Assembly (NCBI GenBank): GCA_913055825.1
Contig: CAJXKB010000012.1
Coordinates: 1 to 51,929 of the forward strand
Length of the DNA stretch: 51,929 nt
Reading direction: 5' to 3'
From: an uncultured Bacteroidota bacterium
Lineage (GTDB): Bacteria; Bacteroidota; Bacteroidia; Bacteroidales; F082
The notes below the pieces were generated by a model. The model worked only from the letters and a program-made list of their open reading frames with translations, searched no databases and had not been told where the DNA came from. The position numbers were made by a program, and so were the translations under genes. Positions 26,801 through 34,326 of the stretch are shown here, piece by piece. How positions within the stretch are numbered: position 1 is the stretch's first letter; every line of letters begins with the position of its first letter.

Positions 26801-26941
26801 GTCAGCAATGATCTTGTTGTTATTGCCTTGTCCTTTTAGCATTTGTTGCGGAAGGATGAAGCTCAGCAAAAACAATAGCACAATCACTCTTCGCAAAATG
26901 AAGGGAAAAATTGAATGATATGTCCTGAGATGAATTTTCAT
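23885..26941 (-). CDS. TPR-PAS sensor histidine kinase
   Basis: A protein of about 1018 residues with an N-terminal signal/anchor. Around ten TPR-like repeats fill residues 60-420 in the periplasm. A transmembrane helix at about 465-485 is followed by a PAS/PAC domain (YRSIVENATIGLYQTTRDGT; YYEGIVEDITKRKEAEE). HisKA has phospho-His in FLANISHEIRTPLNSIIGY and HATPase_c has NLVGNAIKFTDKG, DTGKGIPKEAQ and GSGLGLNIAKRL. The last 80 residues are a helical bundle (ADFSKEVHAFSAKHHIKPM, DFDIENIDFYLKQF) like a degenerate Hpt domain. The start is ATG 26941, which shares one base with the upstream stop (TGATG). The ligand is unknown. Confidence 0.88.
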   Translation of the reverse strand: MKIHLRTYHSIFPFILRRVIVLLFLLSFILPQQMLKGQGNNNKIIADSSDIETLVNDTSLSKTEKVTLITKIADLNKKSNPVKAILYYQTALRIAKHMQKRKLIIQLSLKLAQADQDLCRYASADTLFKKISPIILDSNRQIIAEYYFLRATNYYKWTKYKLAAENFQKSRALYETMDDKPGQAKTLKDEARVWSNYNDYAKAIGMLQRSQDIYDQLGDRDGIASIQTQLGTIMESWGKLGRARYFYKSAFDFYHEKGDLFNSINNQLHLGDIEELEQHFAKAIHQFKAAESLIRKLHHDKLYSIALSNIGEVYYKLRKYDSALYYQELALPIKKRVGDRRRLAISMYDLAQIYYQQNHLSSAIHYADTALSYAESIQAKDLEMNTLFLLSDINKARHYYRTAYDYLKLYVKVNGEIFNETNRKMVSEMEVRYEAEQKDLENERLRKADTMNQLRLTREKNQKILLIIFVTFILVIIIIISLFLYFRKKIQDKKNALIQAKANEIRKQQIKLKQLNNELFNSREQYRSIVENATIGLYQTTRDGTIRFANKTLLRLLGYTETELKKINLNQEKPHRNQFIRMLEEQEIITGREDIWTTADGRNIYVMESAWVIKDQSGHVMYYEGIVEDITKRKEAEERAEKTSQRLKLINTELRKRNIEYQKAKDQAEEANRAKTLFLANISHEIRTPLNSIIGYTELLKPLLKSHNQESFLQSIRTSSNNLLQLINDILDLSKIQANKLDLIWEPVSFSDILTEIYQIFYPLIEKKDLEFTTQLSPELDGLFLLDSTRFRQILFNLVGNAIKFTDKGHVHLTIELLSMDEPKQLFNIKIQIEDTGKGIPKEAQKGIFDAFKQVPGKDTRKNQGSGLGLNIAKRLIEIMGGTIELESKTGKGSTFTIYFNDIKRTGKASAGQDSTHNNNHPKTNDQQNSAKKTNRQQSRINPEIQQKFTRSFRLRWEQLYQSMMIDEIADFSKEVHAFSAKHHIKPMEKLAKNLATACRDFDIENIDFYLKQFKRYL

Positions 26942-29787
26942 CAATTTGCTGTAAATGAATGATGATAAGCCCTTTCGAAAAGATTAACCTGCTGATTGAT
27001 GGCGTCAATGTCAAATTTATTAATGTTTTCGATGAGTTGGTTGGAAAAATCCAATAAGATGTTCATCTGATAATCTTTGGCTGCATTTTTGACAGTTTGT
27101 GCAAAGTGCCCGATTTCATTAAATAATCTTGAGTTTTTAGCCTTTAAAAATTCAGAAACGTAAATTTTTTCAAATACGTCTTTTGCGTCTTTTGTGTCTA
27201 ATAATAAATCTCTTTCAAACAAATGTTGTGCAAGGTCTTTCTCAATGCTGGATGTTATAAAAGTATTAATTTTTGAAATTGATTCATCCAACGGGCCTGC
27301 GAGCTTAATCTCAAAAAAATCATGCCTTAATACTGTTTTTTTAATGGCCGGATTGATGATTAATTTGGTTTCTAAACCGGTTAAATATTCATTTTCAATA
27401 GCTTTTAATGTGTTTTTGATAGTGGATTCTTCTAGACAGCACAACACGATTCCCTGACTTTGTTCAATAAGTTTGCGGGTTTTGTTCAGGTTGACACCTA
27501 CATCTATTATATGATAGCCTGCGTCTTTGAATAGATGAACAATTTCTTCCTTAGCGGGATGCGATTGGCTTAAAAACAATATGTTTTTTACTTTGACAAG
27601 TCTGTTTTTAAAGTGCACACGCCGTGGCGTGTCTGACTTTGATTGTACTGAGGATACATGCTCAAAATAAAGGGTAAAAGTGCTCCCGCTTCCCGGCTCG
27701 CTGTTTACTGTAATGCGGCCTCCCATTGCTGATGCCAATCGTTTTGTAATGCTTAGCCCAAGTCCGGTACCTTCATGGTTTTGGCTGGTGTATCCCTGAT
27801 GAAAAGGCTCAAATATTATCTGTTGTTCTTTTTCGGGAATACCTGAACCGGTATCTTTCACCTGAATGGTTAACTTGTTTTTGCCGGGTTGTGTTTCGGC
27901 TTCGGCATTGATGCGAATGGTTACCTCGCCTTCATCCGTAAATTTAATGGCATTTCCAACCAGGTTGAGCAGGATTTGCCGTAAGCGGGTTTCGTCAAAC
28001 AAGATAATTTCAGGCACTGCTTCGTTTATCTCAAAATTTAGTTGAAGTCCTTTATTTACAGCTTTTAGTGTGAAAATATTTTTAACATCGTTAATCAGTT
28101 CATGAAGGCTAATTTCTTTAAATTGAATAACAAATTTACCGGTTTCAATTTTTGATAGATCCAGGATGTCGTTCATCAGATTAAGCAGGCTTTTGCTACC
28201 TGACTGTACGGATGCGAGGTAGGCTTTTTGAGTAGGTTCGGTAATTATACTGGACAATAAATCCGAATAACCGATTACGGCATTCAGCGGGGTTCGTATT
28301 TCGTGACTGATATTGGCCATAAACCGGCTTTTGGCTTTGGCGTTTTCTTCAGCTTTTTCCTTAGCCGCTATCAACTCCTGTGCGTTTTTTTCAAGGGCCA
28401 GTCGGGCTTTTTCAATTTCCTGATTTTTGGCAATTAGTATTTTGTTGACTTTGTTTTTTGATATCAAATAAAAACTGCCGAATGTTAAAACAACCAGTGT
28501 TAATACAAAAGCACTCAGAAAAAAGTACATCAAATATTGCTGTTTTTTACGAATTAATGTGGCAGCAATGGCTTTTTGGTTGGCAAGTTGATTTTTTTGC
28601 CTGAGCATTGCAATTTGATTTTTATCTCGTTCAACTTCGAATTTTAATTGCAAACGGGCAATTTCTTTTTGAATGTTAATATTTAATAAAGAATCATGGT
28701 ATTGCTGTTCTAATTGAAGGTACTCGACGGCTTTTTTATAGTTTCCTAATTGCTTGTAAATATTAAAAAGTGTCCCATAGGCTTCGTAAAGTGATGATTT
28801 GGAATTGATTTTTAGCGAGAGTTTAATTGCTGAATTTAAGTATTTCATTGCTTCTGGGAAATCTTTTAAGCGGGTGTAAAGTTGCCCTGCTTTTACATAG
28901 GAGTAGGCCAGATTGTTGTTGTCGTTATTTTGTTTTGTAAGTTTAATGGCTTTAAATACAGCCGGGAGGGCAAGTTTGTATTGGCCCATTTTCATATATA
29001 CATCAGCAATATCGCTACTGCATATGGCAATTCCACGTTCTGAACCCAGATTTTGATTAATGTTAAGCGAAAGTTTGTAGTAATGCAGGGCCTTTTGTAA
29101 TTCACCCTTTTCCTGATATACATGCCCAATATTGTTCAGGTTAATGGCAACCCCTATCAGATTTTTACGACTGTGTTCCAACTTGAGGCTTCGTTTGAAA
29201 TAATTAAGGCTTTCGTCGGCGTTACCAATTAAAAGTTCAATATTTCCTATGCTGTTAATGGCCATGGCCATTTCGAGTGAATCATGTATCGATTCTGCGA
29301 GCTTCAGGGCTTTAAGATGGTTGTCAAGTGCTTTCAGGTAATTGTCGATTCGCCGGTAGGTTACACCGATATTATTGTAGGTAATGGAAAGCAGACCAGT
29401 GTCGTTTAGTTTCTTGGCAATGTTAAGACTCCTGATGTGGAGGCTTAACGACAAGGCGTAGTTGCTGGCATAACGTTCGCGTACACCTTGTCGATTTAGT
29501 ATTTCTGCAACTTGCAACAGCAGGCCTTTCTGCTGTGCAAGATTGATAGCCTGTTCAAAATATTCACGATTCTTTGGGTTTCCCTGTTTTTGTAATTGTG
29601 CGCCCAAGCGAATCAAACGACTGATTTTTAAGCTGTCGGTCAGGTTTCGAATCGAATCGGAAATTTTGGCTGTATATCCTGTACGGGCTGTGGCATTTTG
29701 CACAAGTGTTCCCATTAAAAATAATATGAAAAGTAGTGTCAATAACAGGTGACGGGATTGCTTATGTTGTTTCTTTAAAAAGGGCAT
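26941..29787 (-). CDS. TPR sensor histidine kinase with degenerate receiver
   Basis: A 948-residue protein with a signal peptide (core at about 13-33). TPR repeats cover about 60-380 (LSITYNNIGVTYRRIDNYLK and similar units), followed by a coiled coil and a transmembrane helix near 420-440. HisKA has FMANISHEIRTPLNAVIGYS and HATPase_c has LVGNAIKFTDEGE and GTGLGLSITKRL. After the kinase, VKNILFLSQSHPAKEEIVHL starts a receiver-like domain lacking the acidic pocket and phospho-Asp. A helical tail (EIGHFAQTVKNAAKDY, KFDIDAINQQVNLFE) resembles that of the next kinase. It is the first gene of the three-kinase unit. Confidence 0.88.
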   Translation of the reverse strand: MPFLKKQHKQSRHLLLTLLFILFLMGTLVQNATARTGYTAKISDSIRNLTDSLKISRLIRLGAQLQKQGNPKNREYFEQAINLAQQKGLLLQVAEILNRQGVRERYASNYALSLSLHIRSLNIAKKLNDTGLLSITYNNIGVTYRRIDNYLKALDNHLKALKLAESIHDSLEMAMAINSIGNIELLIGNADESLNYFKRSLKLEHSRKNLIGVAINLNNIGHVYQEKGELQKALHYYKLSLNINQNLGSERGIAICSSDIADVYMKMGQYKLALPAVFKAIKLTKQNNDNNNLAYSYVKAGQLYTRLKDFPEAMKYLNSAIKLSLKINSKSSLYEAYGTLFNIYKQLGNYKKAVEYLQLEQQYHDSLLNINIQKEIARLQLKFEVERDKNQIAMLRQKNQLANQKAIAATLIRKKQQYLMYFFLSAFVLTLVVLTFGSFYLISKNKVNKILIAKNQEIEKARLALEKNAQELIAAKEKAEENAKAKSRFMANISHEIRTPLNAVIGYSDLLSSIITEPTQKAYLASVQSGSKSLLNLMNDILDLSKIETGKFVIQFKEISLHELINDVKNIFTLKAVNKGLQLNFEINEAVPEIILFDETRLRQILLNLVGNAIKFTDEGEVTIRINAEAETQPGKNKLTIQVKDTGSGIPEKEQQIIFEPFHQGYTSQNHEGTGLGLSITKRLASAMGGRITVNSEPGSGSTFTLYFEHVSSVQSKSDTPRRVHFKNRLVKVKNILFLSQSHPAKEEIVHLFKDAGYHIIDVGVNLNKTRKLIEQSQGIVLCCLEESTIKNTLKAIENEYLTGLETKLIINPAIKKTVLRHDFFEIKLAGPLDESISKINTFITSSIEKDLAQHLFERDLLLDTKDAKDVFEKIYVSEFLKAKNSRLFNEIGHFAQTVKNAAKDYQMNILLDFSNQLIENINKFDIDAINQQVNLFERAYHHSFTAN

Positions 29788-29811
29788 CGTTTAACGAAAT
29801 AGATATGATTT

Positions 29812-29851
29812 TAAAAAAAAAGCACACCAACATTGGTTTGTTTGGTGTGCT
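29812..29851 (-). terminator. Intrinsic terminator after the synthase-phosphorylase gene
   Basis: Inverted repeat AGCACACCAA (29821-29830) and TTGGTGTGCT (29842-29851). On the minus strand it is followed by a run of T (plus-strand A-run 29813-29821). It separates the glycogen cluster from the kinase unit. Confidence 0.85.
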
Positions 29852-29932
29852 AATATAGGAAAATATATCCTGAATTATCGTTTTTGCCCTAATTATTTTA
29901 ATATGAGCATTTCCGTATGGATAAAAAAATAA

Positions 29933-32900
29933 TTAAATCCATTTGATCAGGGGGCAATCCATCCGGTGGGCAAGGAGCTTATTTGTTGGAAACAGCCTAA
30001 ATGCATAATCAATGATGCCACTGTGTGTAAGGGGAAAGTCGCACCTAAAACGGACTTTTCCATTTTCGATGTTTTGGCCATGCAAGGGCTGTCGGATGAC
30101 GATTTTCCCGATATCGCCATTGGTTTTGTTGCCCATAATAACTTCGGCACCCAAATCGCAGGCTTCCAGTCCGGGAATGTTCAGAATAATCTCAGCCACA
30201 AAATGTTTACCGTATGGCATAGCTCCATGCGTAGTATCAGGTATCATTAACGATTCAACACTGATATTATTCCAGGCATTTTTGACTTTCTGTTTCCATT
30301 GAGCCAGTATCTTTGTGTTCTGGTATTGCTTTATACTCAGATTATTTGCATTGAAAAAGAGCGGTGTATAGAATTTTTCATAATAATCATTCATCATCCG
30401 TTGCATGGTAAAATGGGGAGCAATACCTGCAATAGTATTTTTTATGTGACTTACCCATGATGTGGAAATTCCCGCGGAATCTCCCTCGAAATAGGTGGGG
30501 ATAATTTTCTCTTCCAGTGTGTTATAAATGAGTTCGGCATCCAGTTCATCCTGAAGTGCCTGGTTTTCATAAGTGCGTGTTTCAGGAATTGCCCATCCTG
30601 CGCCTTTTTTGTAACCTTCGGCCCACCAGCCGTCCAGCACACTAAAATTCAGTACCCCGTTCATAATGGCCTTTTCGCCACTGGTACCCGACGCTTCCAG
30701 TGGCCGTGTAGGCGTATTCAACCACACATCTACGCCGCTGGTAAGTATTTTGCCCATAATCATATCATAATTTTCAAGGAAAATGATCCTCCCGATAAAC
30801 TGTGGCATTTTCGAAAATTCCACGATGTGTTTAATCAGATCTTGTCCGGCTTTATCGTTGGGATGTGCTTTCCCGGCAAATAGGAAAATAACGGGACGCT
30901 CCGGATTATTTACAATGGCGGCTAATCTTTCAGGATTGGCAAATAGCAGATGTGCCCGTTTGTAAGTGGCAAACCGACGGGCGAAACCGAAAATAAGGCT
31001 GTTTTTGTCCAGGTGTTTTATCGATTCTAAGATAAGCTTCGGGTTCTCCTGCCTTCGGGTGAAATCCTGTTGTAAGCGGGTTTTAACAAATTGAACCAGT
31101 TGTTTTTTTACTACTTTGCGGATTTCCCGGATTTTATCGTCCGGAATATCAAATATTTTTTCCCAGCGTGTGGCTTCGTGCTGGTTTTCTTCAAAATTTT
31201 TACCGAACGATTCGCGGTATAATTTTTGCCAGCGCCTGTCGGTCCACGTAAAATAATGTACCCCGTTGGTTACATGCCCGATATGCAATTCTTCGGCGTA
31301 ATATCCGGGATACAGTGGTTTAAACATCTCGCGCGAAACCCGGCCGTGTATCCGGCTTACGCCGTTCACTTCCTGCGAAAGCCGGGTAGCGAGAACACTC
31401 ATCGAGAATTTTTCGGAAGAATTTTTCGGGTTAAACCTGCCCAGCGCCATAAACTCATCCCAATCAATGTGAAAATATTCGCTGAAATGTGAAAGGTAGG
31501 CCCGCATCAGGTGTTCCTCAAAACTATCGTGACCGGCCGGAACTGGTGTATGGGTAGTGAAAAGATTGGTGCCCCTCACATATTGTTTTGCTGTATTAAA
31601 ATCGAGTTGTTGCTCATCCATCAGGTTTTTTATGCGTTCAAGCCCTATAAAAGCAGAATGGCCTTCGTTGCTGTGATAAATGTCCGGATTTAAGCCCAGC
31701 TCGTTCAGTAGTCTTATGCCTCCCAGCCCCAGGAGCATCTCTTGTTTCAAACGGTGTTCGTTATCACCGCCATACAACTGAGCCGTCAGTTTTTTGTCTT
31801 CTTCCGAATTTTCAGGAACATCGGTATCAAGCAGATACAGTGGAACCCGTCCGACATCAAGTTTCCATGCTTTTGCGAGCACAATACGGCCAGGGAAGGC
31901 AATGGCTACTTTTATCCGGTTTCCTTGCTTGTCGCGAACGGGAAGTAATGGTAAACGGGTGGTTTTAAGGATGATATATTCGGCTTGCTGGTCACCAAAA
32001 TGGCTCAATACTTGTTTAAAATACCCGTATCGATAGAGTAAGCCCAAACCTACCATGTTTTTGTTCGAATCGCTGGCTTGCTTTAAATAATCGCCTGCCA
32101 GCATGCCCAAACCGCCTGAAAAGATTTTTATACTGTTGTGCAATCCGTATTCCATACTGAAATAGGCCACCTGTTGTTTTTCTTTTTCTTCGGCATTTTT
32201 CATGTAACTTAAAAACCGATGATAAACTTTGTCCAGTTGCCGGCGAAAACTTTCATCTGCGACAAGCATATTTATCTTTTCCAGTGATAGCGATTCAAGG
32301 ATACGAACCGGATTATGGTCAAGATCGTCCCATTTTTCGGGTAAAATGCTTTCAAATAAGCCGATAGCATCTGTGTTCCACGACCACCACAGATTAAAAG
32401 CCAGTTCTTTAAGGGCGGCTAACGAGTCAGGAAGTACCGGCAGTACAAGGATTTTTTTCCATTGTGGATAAATCTCATTAATTGAGGCGCTTATCTTTTT
32501 GGTTTCAGGCTCTGTCCATTGGATGTTGTGTGTCGTTTTACGCTTTTCGGCGACTTTTAACGCCTGGTTCCAGGCTTTTTTGTAATTGGGTAGCAGCTTC
32601 TTCCAGGTCAGCTGACCGGCTATTTTTTTTGCTTCTTCAGAAGCTGGGCCTTTATCAGGATACTTTATATAACGTTCTATATTTTCGGCTACTTCATTTG
32701 CAATTTTGCTATCGTTCTTTCCCCTGCGGTCAATAACAATTACCGACGGATGTACAGGCTTACAAGTTTTATTTACCCAACTCCCAAAGCCGGCGTACGA
32801 TGTGGTTAGTGTGGGTATGCCATAGGCTATGCTTTCAAGTGGGGTGTAACCCCAGGGTTCGTAATACGATGGAAATACAGAATAATCAAAAGCAGTTAAA

Positions 32901-34138
32901 AAATCGTAATAATTCAGTTGAATGACGCCATCATTCTTGTTGAGATAGGCCGGCACGAAAATTACATGTACACGATCTTCCTTTTTGTTGTGTAAACCGT
33001 TTTCGGATAAGGCCTTTAATATTGGATCGTTTTCGGGATAAAGTAATTTATGTGTCAGATATGGGCTTTCCGGTTTTTTCTCAGCGTCCGTAAAACAATC
33101 CTGAAGCCCATCGTGTCCGGCAGGAACAGCAATAAATGCCAGAATCTGTTTGCCTTGTTTTAGTTGATTTAATTTTCCCAGCGACTGAATAAAAATATCG
33201 ATTCCTTTATTTTTGAACTCATAACGTCCGCTGTTCAAAATCAGAAAAACATCGTCAATATAACTTGCTCCGGTGATTTTTTTGGCTGTTTCGATTGCTT
33301 TTTGGCGGGCAGATATCTTTTTTCTTAAAAATTCCACCTGAGTTGGAACCAGGCTGTTGTCGAAACCGTTGATAGTAAGCAGGTCGGCCTTTTTGCCAAG
33401 AAACTGCTGACATTCAGTTGAAGTAACAGCGCTCACGGTAGTAAACACATCCGCCTCACGCGCGCTGATGGTTTCGAGCGAATTTTTACTCACCACATTA
33501 AATTGTCCTGAAATAGCAATTGGCTGATATTTGGTAAGTTGTTCGTATAGTGGGAGGCCGTTGCCAGCTACCGAACGGCCTAATACTGTGGCGTGGGTAG
33601 TAAATGCCGTACCCACCGCAGGGAGTTTTTCTTTTAGATATAAAATGCCTGTTCCGGTCATCCACTCATGAAAATGAGCCACAACTTTATCAGTGGGAGT
33701 CAGGTAAAAATTAAAATAACTTTCAACTACCTGCCCGGCAGCATAACCAAAAAGTGCAGGTTCAATGTAATCCCATTGTCCCGACAGTGAATCAAGCTTG
33801 TATTTTTCCCAAAAATGGGTGAAAATAAAATCTTTTTTGGTAAATAGTTGGGTGAAATCGACTAAAATTACGATGGGTTTTGATTGGATATTCCAGTGGC
33901 CAACACGAATTTTGATGCCTTGCAACAAAGCGGCTTCACGCCATTCGTTCAAAATACCGGAATCTTCAATAAAATCGGGATTTGCCCTGGTTTCTTTCCA
34001 CACATCGGGGCCGATTAGCATATAATTATTGCCATAAGCCACAGCCATTTCCGAAACTTTGGAAGAAACAACGGTATAAATTCCGCCTATTTTATTACAG
34101 ATTTCCCAACTGGTCTCAAATATATAATCTGGTTTCAT
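29933..34138 (-). CDS. Glycogen synthase (GT3)-alpha-glucan phosphorylase (GT35) fusion
   Basis: A single 1401-residue polypeptide. The N-terminal 530 residues are a GT3, animal/fungal-type glycogen synthase: FETSWEICNKIGGIYTVVSS, NSGRYEFKNKGIDIFIQSLG, and the E-x7-E motif in YEPWGYTPLESIAYGIPT. From about 560 an alpha-glucan phosphorylase of the short bacterial type follows: DUF3417-like LKELAFNLWWSWNTDAIGLF, KIFSGGLGMLAGDYLKQASD, and the PLP-Lys motif EASGTSGEKAIMNGVLNFSV. The C-terminal 100 residues are beta-rich. It thus carries both elongation and phosphorolysis of alpha-1,4-glucan. This arrangement occurs in Bacteroidota. It has its own -7 box and is the last gene of the glycogen cluster. 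Confidence 0.92.
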   Translation of the reverse strand: MKPDYIFETSWEICNKIGGIYTVVSSKVSEMAVAYGNNYMLIGPDVWKETRANPDFIEDSGILNEWREAALLQGIKIRVGHWNIQSKPIVILVDFTQLFTKKDFIFTHFWEKYKLDSLSGQWDYIEPALFGYAAGQVVESYFNFYLTPTDKVVAHFHEWMTGTGILYLKEKLPAVGTAFTTHATVLGRSVAGNGLPLYEQLTKYQPIAISGQFNVVSKNSLETISAREADVFTTVSAVTSTECQQFLGKKADLLTINGFDNSLVPTQVEFLRKKISARQKAIETAKKITGASYIDDVFLILNSGRYEFKNKGIDIFIQSLGKLNQLKQGKQILAFIAVPAGHDGLQDCFTDAEKKPESPYLTHKLLYPENDPILKALSENGLHNKKEDRVHVIFVPAYLNKNDGVIQLNYYDFLTAFDYSVFPSYYEPWGYTPLESIAYGIPTLTTSYAGFGSWVNKTCKPVHPSVIVIDRRGKNDSKIANEVAENIERYIKYPDKGPASEEAKKIAGQLTWKKLLPNYKKAWNQALKVAEKRKTTHNIQWTEPETKKISASINEIYPQWKKILVLPVLPDSLAALKELAFNLWWSWNTDAIGLFESILPEKWDDLDHNPVRILESLSLEKINMLVADESFRRQLDKVYHRFLSYMKNAEEKEKQQVAYFSMEYGLHNSIKIFSGGLGMLAGDYLKQASDSNKNMVGLGLLYRYGYFKQVLSHFGDQQAEYIILKTTRLPLLPVRDKQGNRIKVAIAFPGRIVLAKAWKLDVGRVPLYLLDTDVPENSEEDKKLTAQLYGGDNEHRLKQEMLLGLGGIRLLNELGLNPDIYHSNEGHSAFIGLERIKNLMDEQQLDFNTAKQYVRGTNLFTTHTPVPAGHDSFEEHLMRAYLSHFSEYFHIDWDEFMALGRFNPKNSSEKFSMSVLATRLSQEVNGVSRIHGRVSREMFKPLYPGYYAEELHIGHVTNGVHYFTWTDRRWQKLYRESFGKNFEENQHEATRWEKIFDIPDDKIREIRKVVKKQLVQFVKTRLQQDFTRRQENPKLILESIKHLDKNSLIFGFARRFATYKRAHLLFANPERLAAIVNNPERPVIFLFAGKAHPNDKAGQDLIKHIVEFSKMPQFIGRIIFLENYDMIMGKILTSGVDVWLNTPTRPLEASGTSGEKAIMNGVLNFSVLDGWWAEGYKKGAGWAIPETRTYENQALQDELDAELIYNTLEEKIIPTYFEGDSAGISTSWVSHIKNTIAGIAPHFTMQRMMNDYYEKFYTPLFFNANNLSIKQYQNTKILAQWKQKVKNAWNNISVESLMIPDTTHGAMPYGKHFVAEIILNIPGLEACDLGAEVIMGNKTNGDIGKIVIRQPLHGQNIENGKVRFRCDFPLTHSGIIDYAFRLFPTNKLLAHRMDCPLIKWI

Positions 34139-34326
34139 GGTGAATTGTCTAATATAAATTTAGTTAGTTTGTAAAGTTGTCATCGCTATTTTTGACAGGT
34201 GGCAAAAATAAACAATAACATCAGGTGTTTTCCTCTATTTTTTTGCCTAATGAGGTCAGCATCTATTGCAGGTAACAATCAATCAGGTGCTTGTATGCTT
34301 TAGCTTTTCCGAAATAAGATGTTGGT
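34139..34326. promoter_or_regulatory. Spacer with candidate promoter of the fusion gene
   Basis: 188 bases. CAAAAATA at 34203-34210 reads TATTTTTG on the minus strand, a -7 box 64 bases before the ATG at 34138. No -33 element or terminator is clear. Confidence 0.4.

Noticed and set aside
32463-32471. Perfect DnaA box (TGTGGATAA)
   Set aside because: Single copy inside the synthase-phosphorylase gene; expected by chance.
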